DNA from: Xanthobacteraceae bacterium
GTDB taxonomy: Bacteria; Pseudomonadota; Alphaproteobacteria; Rhizobiales; Xanthobacteraceae
Direction: 5' to 3'
NCBI GenBank assembly: GCA_030039105.1
Contig: JASHQO010000211.1
Span: forward strand, 1 to 16,333
Length of the DNA: 16,333 nt
Shown: positions 6,444 through 14,673 of the stretch, piece after piece
Position numbering within the stretch: the first letter of the stretch is position 1
Layout of the letters: the number at the start of each line of letters is the position of its first letter
Made by a program: the position numbers and the translations under genes
Notes under the pieces: model-generated
What the model saw: the letters and a program-made list of their open reading frames with translations, nothing else
Told to the model about the DNA's origin: nothing
The model's database searches: none

Positions 6444-8489
6444 TCAGTGAAAATGGTAGTTCAATCCAACCTTCACCTCGGAGACGGACCACTGCTTGGC
6501 GCTGAAGGTCGAGCCGTCTGACAGGGTGAGCGTCTTGGTGCCGAAGTTCATCCAGTCGTACTCGCCCTTGGCCGACCAGTCTCGAGTGAGTGCGAACTCG
6601 ACGCCGTAGCCGATGGTAGGACCGACGCGATTGTCACTGGCGGAGATGCCGTTCATCAAGCCGCCACCGGGGCCGGCAGAGTTACAGGCCTGAACAGCCG
6701 GGTTCAGGGGATCAACCGTCCCGTTCAGCGGACCGAGGTTGCAGGTGGCCGACCACGTCTCGTGAGCGAACGCCACGCCGCCCTTGATGTAACCCAACGT
6801 CCGGGGCGTGAGGAGGTAGCCGAGCCGGGCATCGACGGTGGCAATCCAACTGATCTTGTCGTTGCAGGTCGTCTGGAAATAGGGCGGCGAAGCTGTCGAT
6901 ACCCCACCGACGGCGCCGGTAATGAGCGGGGAGCAGGCAGCAGAGCCGCGATAGTTGGTCCAGACGCCATCGGCCTCGACGCCGACGACGTACTGGCTCC
7001 ACTGATAATTATAACCGAGCGTTCCGCCGGCAAGGACACCCGAAGGATCGATATCCGCCGCAGCCAAGCCAGGCACAATGTACTCGCTGCGGCCGAAGCC
7101 AGCGCCGGCAACGCCGCCGACGTACCAGCCGGTCCAGCTCACGGGCGCCGCGACCGGAGCCTTGAACACCGGTGCCTTGCCGATGATGGGGCTGCGGGCG
7201 AGGTCGGGCGTGAATTGATAGCGGATGCCGGCGGTACCGCTCAGGCTCTGCAGTCTGTCGCCGTCGCGATAGTCGAGCCGGGCGAAGCCGAGCCACCCGG
7301 TGTTGACGATCTGGCCGCTCACGCCGACCGAGTACTGGCCAAAGGTGCCGACATTCGTGGTCGATATCGTTCCGGTGATCGACGCCGGCAACCCGCCCAC
7401 GAAGAGACAGTTGGCACAGCTCTGGTAGCTACCGGTGATGTTACCGGCAAAATCATGCCAGACGCTGACTGCAACGAACGGCTGATAGACGATATTGCCG
7501 GCTTCGGCCGTGGTGCCAACGCGGACTCCCAGCCGGCCGATCGTCGAGGAAATGTCGTTGAGCTGTGCGGTGCCGGAGAATCCTGCGCCGGCCACTACCG
7601 GCGTGTTCACATCCAGCGCGCCGACCTTGGTGCGCGACCAAATCAAACCGGCGCTCGGCTCAACGAACACCTTGCTGTTCGGCACCTGATAGTTATAGCC
7701 GACCGATCCGCTGACTGAGAAGCCATGGGCGTCGTCTCTCTGAGAGAATATGCCCAACGACGGACTGTTCAGATTGAGGTCGTAGTTGTCGTAGCGGACC
7801 AGGCCATCAGCAAAGAAGTTGCCTTTGGTCGCGACCGCGTACGTGCCGATGAAGGGCGACTGCGTGTTCGTATTGAAAGGCACCTGCGTGGTCACCAGCG
7901 AGCCGACGGGAGCCATTGGGCTGCCACCGACGATGCTGCCGGAAGACCACATAGCGCCAGCCGTGGTGCCGATATGAAGATTCCATCCGTCGATATTCAG
8001 CTTGGCGACGTCGGAGCCCACCTGCACGCCGCCGTAGTTTTCGTGATACTTGGTAGCGCAGGTTCCCGATCCGCTACCTGACACGCCCACCGTGGACGCC
8101 GTGCCACTCAGCGTCGAGGAGCTCTTTAGGGTGAGATCGCCCGCGACGCCGCGGACCCACACCCCGCCACCTTCCTGGCCGGGGGCCGGATTGGGCGGCG
8201 CGCTGACAAAGGCCGTGCTCTGCGTCAGGAATGAGGTGTTCGCCGACGTGATCGCAGCCGAGCCGGTGGCTCCGGCGGCCACACCGGACCCGAGCACACC
8301 GATGGCGTTGCCGAACGGGGTCAAAAGCGAACTGCAATTCTGCGCTTGCGCGGCCGTCGCGGTGAGCAGACTGGCGGCAAGCGTCAGGCCGGCAAGGCGC
8401 CACCTTGTCGCGCCGCCCGTAGCAGTCGATTCTGTTGATTCCCTCAGTGTTTGCCCAATACCAATGCCATGGAAAGCAGCGGTAAGCAT
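6444..8489 (-). CDS. Outer-membrane protein with two fused beta-barrels
   Basis: 681 residues; start ATG at 8489 with SD GGGGG 5 nt upstream. The signal peptide is long: about 28 polar or charged residues, then RLAGLTLAASLLTATAAQA (31-49), as in extended autotransporter signals. After only about 57 residues (where the passenger should be) comes an autotransporter-type barrel, about 108-426: it opens with GGGVWVRG, has alternating aromatic strands and ends in GIRYQF, a C-terminal beta-signal. A Pro/Ala linker (440-450) leads to a second barrel, 451-681, of the Omp25/RopB type: WTGWYVGGVAGAGFG at the start, RLGYLL and GYIKGG inside, GLNYHFH at the end. Cysteines occur mainly in loop-like segments. 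It probably sits in the outer membrane as a structural or surface protein. It is divergent from the pseudo-caspase operon. Confidence 0.88.
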   Translation of the reverse strand: MLTAAFHGIGIGQTLRESTESTATGGATRWRLAGLTLAASLLTATAAQAQNCSSLLTPFGNAIGVLGSGVAAGATGSAAITSANTSFLTQSTAFVSAPPNPAPGQEGGGVWVRGVAGDLTLKSSSTLSGTASTVGVSGSGSGTCATKYHENYGGVQVGSDVAKLNIDGWNLHIGTTAGAMWSSGSIVGGSPMAPVGSLVTTQVPFNTNTQSPFIGTYAVATKGNFFADGLVRYDNYDLNLNSPSLGIFSQRDDAHGFSVSGSVGYNYQVPNSKVFVEPSAGLIWSRTKVGALDVNTPVVAGAGFSGTAQLNDISSTIGRLGVRVGTTAEAGNIVYQPFVAVSVWHDFAGNITGSYQSCANCLFVGGLPASITGTISTTNVGTFGQYSVGVSGQIVNTGWLGFARLDYRDGDRLQSLSGTAGIRYQFTPDLARSPIIGKAPVFKAPVAAPVSWTGWYVGGVAGAGFGRSEYIVPGLAAADIDPSGVLAGGTLGYNYQWSQYVVGVEADGVWTNYRGSAACSPLITGAVGGVSTASPPYFQTTCNDKISWIATVDARLGYLLTPRTLGYIKGGVAFAHETWSATCNLGPLNGTVDPLNPAVQACNSAGPGGGLMNGISASDNRVGPTIGYGVEFALTRDWSAKGEYDWMNFGTKTLTLSDGSTFSAKQWSVSEVKVGLNYHFH

Positions 8490-8540
8490 TAGAACCCCCT
8501 GTCGCCTTGCCCCGTTTTTGGCGGCACCTCAATCGCTCGC

Positions 8541-8546
8541 AGTATA
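8541..8546 (-). promoter_or_regulatory. Candidate -10 box for the double-barrel gene
   Basis: The minus strand reads AAAATATACTGCG; TATACT (8546-8541) is close to the TATAAT consensus and would start RNA about 45 nt before the ATG at 8489. No good -35 is seen (TCTTTT lies at about the right distance), so this is tentative. Confidence 0.35.
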
Positions 8547-8665
8547 TTTTCTTGGCCTGCCGGGAAAAGACCTCTTGCACCGTCTTGGCTGTGCACAGAG
8601 CGCAATTTGGCGAAGTGTGCTGATTCAGCAACATCGGAGAGGGCACACTGCGCGCGGGGCCTACG

Positions 8666-8694
8666 TTGCACAGGCGCGGATCCGCGGCTATCCT
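8666..8694 (+). promoter_or_regulatory. Candidate sigma70 promoter of the caspase-like/RND operon
   Basis: TTGCAC (8666-8671), a spacer of exactly 17 nt, then TATCCT (8689-8694): four or five matches per hexamer to TTGACA/TATAAT. The spacer contains a perfect 12-bp palindrome, CGCGGATCCGCG (8675-8686), well placed as a repressor site. Transcription would start near 8701 and leave a leader of about 175 nt to the ATG at 8878. The leader also holds an inverted repeat, CGCCGCG-GAT-CGCGGCG (8794-8810). Confidence 0.5.
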
Positions 8695-8842
8695 GAATGC
8701 GAATGGGCTTCAGGGACTGCCGAACACTCGGGCGCCAGCCGAAATTGGCCCGTCGTACGCTGGTTTTGGCCCGTCCATGATCGCCGCAAGTTTCGCCGCG
8801 GATCGCGGCGGCCCACAGCAATGGCCGTGCTGCGGCCACGTT

Positions 8843-8890
8843 CGATCGCCTGCATGAGACAGCACCCGATCGCCTGCATGAGACAGCACC
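8843..8890 (+). repeat. 24-bp tandem duplication containing the start codon
   Basis: CGATCGCCTGCATGAGACAGCACC occurs twice without a gap or mismatch (8843-8866 and 8867-8890). Each copy carries an in-frame ATG (8854 and 8878) followed by AGACAGCAC, so the gene has two equivalent starts eight codons apart. Confidence 0.95.
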
Positions 8891-10458
8891 GCGCCCTGCT
8901 AATTGGCCTGTTCTGCTTGGCGATGGCCGGAGCGCCAGCGGCTGCGCAACAGAATACCGGCATTGCCCTGCTGATCGGCGACGCCGTTTATCCCAATGCC
9001 GAATCGCCTTTGAAGGAGCCGGTCGGCGACGCCCGGGCGCTCGGCACCCAACTGCGCGACGAGGGATTTGACGTCACCGTCGCCGAAAACCTGCCCAAGC
9101 AGGCGATGCGGCAGTCGCTGGACCGGTTCTACGCCAGAATCAAATCGGCCGCGACGGCGCTGATCTTCTTCAGCGGTTTCGGCATTCAGACCGGCCGGCA
9201 GACCTACCTCATCCCGGTCGATGCCCAGATCTGGAACGAAAGCGACGTCCGTCACGACGGCTTCAGCCTCGACAAGATCCTCGGCGATATGGCCGATCAA
9301 GGCGCGATCGTCCGGATCGCCATCGTCGATGCGTCGCGGCATAATCCCTATGAGCGCAATTTCCGCAGCGCCCCCGCCGGGCTCGCCGCAATCACTGCAC
9401 CCAAGGGGGCGGCGGTGATGATGTCGGCGCCCTCCGACACGGTGCTCAGCGACGGCGGCGCGGCGGTGTTCGTGCCCGACCTGATCAAGGAATTGAAGGT
9501 CTCGGGCGCGACGGTTGAGCAGGTCTTCAACCACACGCGTGTAGACGTGTCGCGCGATACCAAGGGGCAGGAGGTGCCGTCGTTCTCGTCATCGCTGACG
9601 CAGGACGTCGCATTCCAGCCGGGCGCGCAACCCAAGCTCAGTGAAGCCGAGCCCGTTTCGCCGCCGGCCCCTTCTGCACCGGCCTCGACGACAATCCAGC
9701 CCGCGGCTCCGGCCGCTGCCACGACCAAGCCGGCCGCGCCGGCGGCAACATCGACCAAGCCCGCAGCACCGGCGCCGGCCGCGAAATCGCCGGCCTCGTC
9801 GTCAACCGGTTCGCAACCGGATAGCGAAGCCGAGGCGCGGCACGATTACGCCGTCACCGAGATCCTCGGCACCAAGCAGGCCTGGGACGACTTCCTGGCG
9901 AAACATCCGACCGGCTTCTATGCCGACCTGGCGCGACAACAGTCGGCCAAGTTTGCGAAGAATGTGCCGGATACCGCAACCGCGCCGACGCCGTCCACCG
10001 ATGCCGCGCCAACCGATCTACCGGGCTATTACCGGCGCGGCCAGCATTACGCGGTCAGCGGCGACTACGACGATGCCATCAAGGATTTTAGCGAGGTGAT
10101 CCGGCGCGATCCGAAGCACGCCGGAGCGCTCAACGATCGCTGCTGGGTGCGGGCCATCAAGGGCCAGCTTTCGGATGCGCTCAAGGATTGCGACCAGGCG
10201 CTGCGGATCGCGCCGAACTACGCGGACGCGCTCGACAGCCGCGGCTTCGCCAACCTGAAGCTCGGCATGCTGGGCCGGGCGATTGCCGATTACGACGCTG
10301 CCCTGGAGCGCGATCCGAAACGTCCGACCTCGCTCTACGGCCGCGGCATCGCCAAAACACGCAACGGTGACATCGAAGGCGGCAAGAAAGACATCGATGC
10401 CGCGAAAACCATGCAGGCGTCGGTCGCCGACGAGTTCGCCGGCTATGGCATCCGCTAG
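8878..10458 (+). CDS. Caspase-like pseudo-protease with TPR domain
   Basis: 526 residues from the ATG at 8878; in-frame ATGs at 8854 and 8821 are possible, all with poor SD. I chose 8878 because it opens directly into a signal peptide (RALLIGLFCLAMAGAPAAA-QQ). Residues 28-247 are a caspase/C14 fold: ALLIGDAVYPN, ALIFFSGFG, TYLIPVDA, IVDASRHNPY. The catalytic His of 'GHG' is Phe101 and the catalytic Cys of 'DACR' is Ser153, so no peptidase activity is expected. A Pro/Ala/Thr-rich linker (257-312) is followed by GTKQAWDDFLAKHPTGFYAD (331-350), shared with the active caspase protein at 2557-4833. Residues 382-516 form about three or four TPR repeats ending GYGIR. Probably a periplasmic scaffold. 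Its last codons overlap the RND adaptor gene by 14 bp, so it belongs to that operon. Confidence 0.88.
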   Translation: MRQHRALLIGLFCLAMAGAPAAAQQNTGIALLIGDAVYPNAESPLKEPVGDARALGTQLRDEGFDVTVAENLPKQAMRQSLDRFYARIKSAATALIFFSGFGIQTGRQTYLIPVDAQIWNESDVRHDGFSLDKILGDMADQGAIVRIAIVDASRHNPYERNFRSAPAGLAAITAPKGAAVMMSAPSDTVLSDGGAAVFVPDLIKELKVSGATVEQVFNHTRVDVSRDTKGQEVPSFSSSLTQDVAFQPGAQPKLSEAEPVSPPAPSAPASTTIQPAAPAAATTKPAAPAATSTKPAAPAPAAKSPASSSTGSQPDSEAEARHDYAVTEILGTKQAWDDFLAKHPTGFYADLARQQSAKFAKNVPDTATAPTPSTDAAPTDLPGYYRRGQHYAVSGDYDDAIKDFSEVIRRDPKHAGALNDRCWVRAIKGQLSDALKDCDQALRIAPNYADALDSRGFANLKLGMLGRAIADYDAALERDPKRPTSLYGRGIAKTRNGDIEGGKKDIDAAKTMQASVADEFAGYGIR

Positions 10459-11455
10459 CACCAAAGGCCGCCCGGCGGCAGCACGGATCGCGGTCGTAGC
10501 GCCGGTCTTTGCCGTCGTCGTCGCCGGTGCCGGCACCGCGTCCACGGAAAGCCGCGCGCAGGCAGCGGGCATATCGGCACTCGTCGTGAAGGCGACCAGC
10601 ACCTGCTTCGATTCCGTGGTTCGTTTCACCGGCGTCGTCGTGCCGCGCGCCGAGGCCGTCGTGAATTTCAATCTCGACGGTTATGAGATCAGCGACGTGC
10701 TGGTCGGCGAAGGCGACACGGTGACGGCCAATCAGGCGCTGGTGAAGCTGACGCGCCTGTCCTCGGGCGGCGGCCCTGCCGCCCCTGGCGGCAGCCAGCC
10801 ACAGCCGTCCGGCGGCGCAGCTTCGAGCGCGCCGCCGCCGCAGCCTGCGACCATGACGCTGAACGCGCCGGCCGCGGGCTTGATCAGCAAAAGCACCGCG
10901 AAGATCGGCGCCGTCGCCGCGGCCATGCCGCTGCCGCCGCCGATGGGGCCGGGCCCCCTGTTCCGCATCATCGTCGGCAACAGACTCGAGATCGAGGCCG
11001 ACATTGCCGCCTTCCAACTGCCCAAGCTCGATGTCGGCCAACGGGCCCAGGCGCGGCTCGAAAACGGCCGCAACGTCAGCGCGGCCGTGCGCGCCATCAT
11101 GCCGGAGATCGACGCGAACACGCAGCTCGGCAAGGTCCGCCTGACGCTCGACAGCGATCCCGCCATCCGCGCCGGCATGTTCGCCGGCGGCAGCATCAAT
11201 GCCAGCCATAGCTGCGGCGGCGTCGCCGTTCCGCGCTCGTCCGTGCAGTACCAGACCCAGGGCGGCGCCACCGTCCAGGTGGTGCGCGACAATACCGTCG
11301 AGACGCGCCACGTGCGTCTTGGACTTTTCACCGACACCGACATCGAGGTGCAGGACGGTGTCGGGGCCGGCGACCTCGTCATCGCCAATGCCGGCACGTC
11401 GCTGCATGACGGCGACCAGGTCAAACCGATCTTCGCCGACGATGCCGGCCAATGA
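10445..11455 (+). CDS. RND periplasmic adaptor (membrane-fusion protein)
   Basis: 336 residues. The frame is open further upstream, but the ATG at 10445, overlapping the previous stop by 14 bp, starts a normal N-terminus: a basic segment, then a hydrophobic anchor or signal (14-30). There is no lipobox, so it is anchored by a signal sequence. A biotinyl-lipoyl half-motif is at 67-102 (PRAEAVVNFNLDGYEISDVL...EGDTVTANQALVKL); its other half is at 138-157 (LNAPAAGLISKS). Between them, where the alpha-helical hairpin should be, there are only about 32 Gly/Pro/Ser/Gln residues (106-137). A beta-barrel domain follows (LEIEADIAAFQLPKLDVGQ; AIMPEIDANTQLGKVRLTLD) and then a membrane-proximal domain (AVPRSSVQY). 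It couples the permease to periplasmic partners, but probably not to a TolC channel. The permease gene starts 15 nt downstream. Confidence 0.9.
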   Translation: MASASTKGRPAAARIAVVAPVFAVVVAGAGTASTESRAQAAGISALVVKATSTCFDSVVRFTGVVVPRAEAVVNFNLDGYEISDVLVGEGDTVTANQALVKLTRLSSGGGPAAPGGSQPQPSGGAASSAPPPQPATMTLNAPAAGLISKSTAKIGAVAAAMPLPPPMGPGPLFRIIVGNRLEIEADIAAFQLPKLDVGQRAQARLENGRNVSAAVRAIMPEIDANTQLGKVRLTLDSDPAIRAGMFAGGSINASHSCGGVAVPRSSVQYQTQGGATVQVVRDNTVETRHVRLGLFTDTDIEVQDGVGAGDLVIANAGTSLHDGDQVKPIFADDAGQ

Positions 11456-11470
11456 TCTAGGAGCGCAGCA

Positions 11471-14400
11471 ATGGCGCTGAACGTTTCGGCCTGGTCGATC
11501 CGCCAGCCCCTGCCCGCGATCGTATTTTCGCTCATCATGCTGGCGCTCGGCTGGATGAGCTTTACCAAGCTGCCGATCACCCGCCTGCCGAACGCCGACA
11601 TTCCGGTGGTTTCGGTGGTGGTCGCCGAGTTCGGCGCCGCGCCGGCCGAGCTCGAAGCGCAAGTCACCAAGCCGATCGAGGACGCCGTCTCGGGCGTCGA
11701 AGGCGTTCACACTATCGACTCGACGATTACCGATGGGATTTCGGCGACCACCATCATGTTCACGCTCGAATCGAACACCGATCGCGCGCTGAACGACGTC
11801 AAGGACGCTGTCACCCGGGTTCGCAACAGCCTGCCGCAGAGCATCAACGAGCCGCTGGTACAGCGGGTCGACGTCGTCGGTCTGCCCATTCTCACCTACG
11901 CTGCGATATCGCCCGGCAAGACGCCCGAACAGCTATCCTGGTACGTCGACAATGTCGTCGTCCGCGCCCTGCAAGGCGTGCACGGCGTGGCGCAGGTCGA
12001 GCGTGTCGGCGGCGTCGAGCGTGAAATCCTGGTCTCGCTCGATCCGCAGCGGCTGGAGGCGGTGGGCCTCACCGCGCTCGACGTCAGCCACCGGCTGCGC
12101 GGCACGATCGTCAACGTCGCCGGCGGCCGCGCCGGTATCGGCGGCCGCGACGAAGCGATCCGGACGCTTGCCGGCAGCAACACGGTTGCGGACCTCGCCG
12201 CGACGATGATCAGCCTGCCGTCCGGCGGCGAGGTTCGTCTCGACGATCTCGGCATCGTCACCGACACCGTTGCCGAACGCAGCACGTTCGCGCGAGTCAA
12301 CGGCGAGCCCGTGGTCGCCGTCGCCATTACGCGGGCCAAAGGCGCCAGCGACGTCGTGGTGGCGAAGCAGGTGCAGGAGCGCGTCGACAAGCTGAAGGAC
12401 GCCGACCCGGCCGTCGACCTGAAACTGATCGACAGCTCGGTCGACTTCACCCGCGGCCACTACGAAGACGCCATCGAAACGCTGTTCGCCGGCGCCGCGC
12501 TTGCCGTGTTCGTCGTCTTCCTGTTCCTGCGCGACTGGCGCACCACCGTCATCGCCGCGGTTTCGCTGCCGCTGTCGATCTTCCCGGCATTCTGGGCGAT
12601 GGAGCTGCTCGGCTTTTCGCTCAACCTCGTCAGCCTGCTCGCGGTCACGCTCAGCACCGGCGTGCTGGTCGACGATGCCATCGTCGAGGTCGAGAACATC
12701 GTGCGCCACATCCGCATGGGCAAGTCGCCCTACCAGGCCGCCATCGAGGCGGCCGACGAGATCGGCTTGGCGGTCATCGCCATCAGCCTGACCATCATTG
12801 CAATCTTTGCTCCGGCAAGCTTCATGTCGGGCATCGCCGGGCAATTCTTCAAGCAGTTCGGCATCACCGTGTCGGTCCAGGTGCTGTTCTCGCTGTTGGC
12901 GGCGCGTTTCATCACGCCGATGCTGGCGGCGTATTTTCTGCGCCCCCATGTCCCGGTCGAGCGCCCGCCCGGGCGCCTGCTTCGCGGCTATACCGCGCTC
13001 GTGAGCTGGTCGGTCCGCCACTACATCAGCACCATCTGCGTCGGCCTGTTGCTGTTTGCCGCCTCGATCTGGAGCATGGGACTGCTGCCGAAGGGCTTCC
13101 TGCCGGCTCAGGATGCCGCGCGCTCGCTGCTGGCCATCGAGCTGCCGCCCGGCTCGCAGCTCGCCGATACCGAGCGCAAGACCGAGGATATCGTGACGCT
13201 GTTGCGCAAGCGGCCGGAGGTCAAAAGCGTCTTTGTCGACGGCGGCCGCGTGGCGCATACGCTCGAAGTGCGCAAGGCGTCGCTGATTATCAATTACACG
13301 CCGAAATCGAGCCGCTCCGTCAGCCAGCATCAACTCGAATTGGCGATCAGCCGCGACCTCGCCGACGTGCCCGATATTCATTACTGGTTCCTGGACGAAA
13401 ACGGCTTGCGCGCCGTCTCGCTGTTCGTCAGCGGCGCCGACAGCAGGACCGTCGACAACGTCGCCAGCGAGCTGGCGCGGCAGATGCAGCAGCGCATTCC
13501 GCTCGTCTCCAACGTGACGGCGGCGACGTCGCTCGAGCGGCCCGAGCTTCGAGTCCATCCGCAAAGCGATCTCGCCACCCGTCTCGGCATCTCGACGGAA
13601 AGCCTTGCCGAAACCATCAGAGTGGCAACCATCGGCGATTTCGCGCCGGCGCTGGCGAAATTCGACGCCGGCGACCGCCAGGTCCCGATACGCGTGCAAC
13701 TGGAAGACAGCGCGCGCACCGACCGGCAGGTGCTCGAGCAGCTCCGGGTGCCGCTGCCGATGGGACGCGGCAGTGTGCCGCTGAACGCCATTGCCGATAT
13801 CAGTCTCGATCAGGGGCCGACCAGCATCAGCCGCTACAACCGCGAACGGCAGGCGACGGTATCGGCCGACCTGAGCGGCACCGCCGCGCTTGGCGATGCG
13901 CTGCAGAAGATCAACGGGCTACCGGTCATGAAGGGCCTGCCCAAGGGCATCACCGTCAGCCAGTCCGGCGACGCGGAGAGCCTCAACGAGCTGGCCAACG
14001 GCTTCCGCACCGCGATGATCGGCGGCCTGATGATGGTCTATGCGGTCCTGGTGCTGCTGTTCGGCAGCTTCCTGCAGCCGATCACGATCCTGTTCTCGCT
14101 GCCGCTCTCGATCGGCGGCGCAATCCTGGCGCTGCTGCTGACGGGTCAGCAGCTCACCACGCCGGTCTGGATCGGCGTTCTCATGCTGATGGGCATCGTC
14201 ACCAAGAACGCCATCATGCTGGTGGATTTCGCGATGGAGTCCATGCATGCCGGGATCGAGCGCGACCTTGCCATCGTCGATGCCGGCCAGAAGCGGGCGC
14301 GCCCGATCGTCATGACGACCGTTGCCATGATCGCCGGCATGATGCCGGCCGCCCTGGCATACGGCGCCGGCGGTGAGTTTCGTGCGCCGATGGCGATCGC

Positions 14401-14608
14401 CGTCATTGGCGGATTGACGGTATCCACGCTGTTGTCGCTGGTGTTCGTTCCCGCCTTCATGGCGATGATGGACGACGTCGGACGGTTCATCTGGCGCTAC
14501 GGCAGACGGCTTGTCAGTCCGGGGAAAGACACAAAGCCGATGGCGCCGCCGGAACGAGCGCCTGCCCAGGAGCGAACGCCTGGGCAGGGACGGGTGCCGG
14601 CCCATTGA
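11471..14608 (+). CDS. RND transporter permease, HAE1 type
   Basis: 1045 residues, the usual HAE1/AcrB length; start ATG at 11471 with SD TAGGAG 8 nt upstream. A proton-driven inner-membrane exporter taking substrate from the periplasm or the outer leaflet. TM1 is at about 13-31, followed by the first porter loop, a TM block at about 336-500, a second loop, and a TM block at about 855-1020. The proton-relay residues are present: D401 and D402 in STGVLVDDAIVEVEN (TM4) and K912 in GIVTKNAIMLVDFA (TM10). Residues GFSLNLVSLLAV before the DD pair are typical. The C-terminal tail is cytoplasmic and Pro/Glu-rich, with a loose hexapeptide repeat (ERAPAQ/ERTPGQ/GRVPAH). It is co-transcribed with the adaptor. 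No TolC-type gene is in the window; an AsmA gene follows instead. The substrate cannot be predicted; drugs, lipids and surface compounds are all possible. Confidence 0.95.
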   Translation: MALNVSAWSIRQPLPAIVFSLIMLALGWMSFTKLPITRLPNADIPVVSVVVAEFGAAPAELEAQVTKPIEDAVSGVEGVHTIDSTITDGISATTIMFTLESNTDRALNDVKDAVTRVRNSLPQSINEPLVQRVDVVGLPILTYAAISPGKTPEQLSWYVDNVVVRALQGVHGVAQVERVGGVEREILVSLDPQRLEAVGLTALDVSHRLRGTIVNVAGGRAGIGGRDEAIRTLAGSNTVADLAATMISLPSGGEVRLDDLGIVTDTVAERSTFARVNGEPVVAVAITRAKGASDVVVAKQVQERVDKLKDADPAVDLKLIDSSVDFTRGHYEDAIETLFAGAALAVFVVFLFLRDWRTTVIAAVSLPLSIFPAFWAMELLGFSLNLVSLLAVTLSTGVLVDDAIVEVENIVRHIRMGKSPYQAAIEAADEIGLAVIAISLTIIAIFAPASFMSGIAGQFFKQFGITVSVQVLFSLLAARFITPMLAAYFLRPHVPVERPPGRLLRGYTALVSWSVRHYISTICVGLLLFAASIWSMGLLPKGFLPAQDAARSLLAIELPPGSQLADTERKTEDIVTLLRKRPEVKSVFVDGGRVAHTLEVRKASLIINYTPKSSRSVSQHQLELAISRDLADVPDIHYWFLDENGLRAVSLFVSGADSRTVDNVASELARQMQQRIPLVSNVTAATSLERPELRVHPQSDLATRLGISTESLAETIRVATIGDFAPALAKFDAGDRQVPIRVQLEDSARTDRQVLEQLRVPLPMGRGSVPLNAIADISLDQGPTSISRYNRERQATVSADLSGTAALGDALQKINGLPVMKGLPKGITVSQSGDAESLNELANGFRTAMIGGLMMVYAVLVLLFGSFLQPITILFSLPLSIGGAILALLLTGQQLTTPVWIGVLMLMGIVTKNAIMLVDFAMESMHAGIERDLAIVDAGQKRARPIVMTTVAMIAGMMPAALAYGAGGEFRAPMAIAVIGGLTVSTLLSLVFVPAFMAMMDDVGRFIWRYGRRLVSPGKDTKPMAPPERAPAQERTPGQGRVPAH
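14561..14588. other. Perfect hairpin inside the end of the permease gene
   Basis: CCTGCCCAGG (14561-14570) and CCTGGGCAGG (14579-14588) form a perfect 10-bp stem with an 8-nt loop. It ends 17 nt before the stop codon TGA (14606-14608) and lies in the low-complexity tail. It has no T-run. It may slow ribosomes, protect the mRNA end or limit read-through into the AsmA gene; the role is unproven. Confidence 0.6.
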
Positions 14609-14673
14609 GCGGCGCGCGAGCCGGTCTGCGCCGCATGGCGCAACGGCGGGGCACTGCTGATTTGCAATCGGAA

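Noticed and set aside
8666..8857. 63-aa frame in the divergent intergenic region
   Set aside because: It starts with TTG inside the -35 box, has no SD and resembles no family.
8050..8877. Upstream extension of the pseudo-caspase frame
   Set aside because: The frame is open but overlaps the signal peptide and first barrel of the opposite-strand gene, and lies partly upstream of the likely promoter. The signal peptide begins at 8878.
10283..10444. Upstream extension of the RND adaptor frame
   Set aside because: It would lie inside the TPR-coding end of the caspase-like gene and put about 54 Arg/Ser-rich residues before the signal anchor. The ATG at 10445 fits an overlapping operon start.
11933..13699. 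588-aa minus-strand frame opposite the permease
   Set aside because: Asp/Arg/Gly/His-rich composition typical of an antisense shadow in high-GC DNA; it lies wholly within the well-supported RND permease gene.
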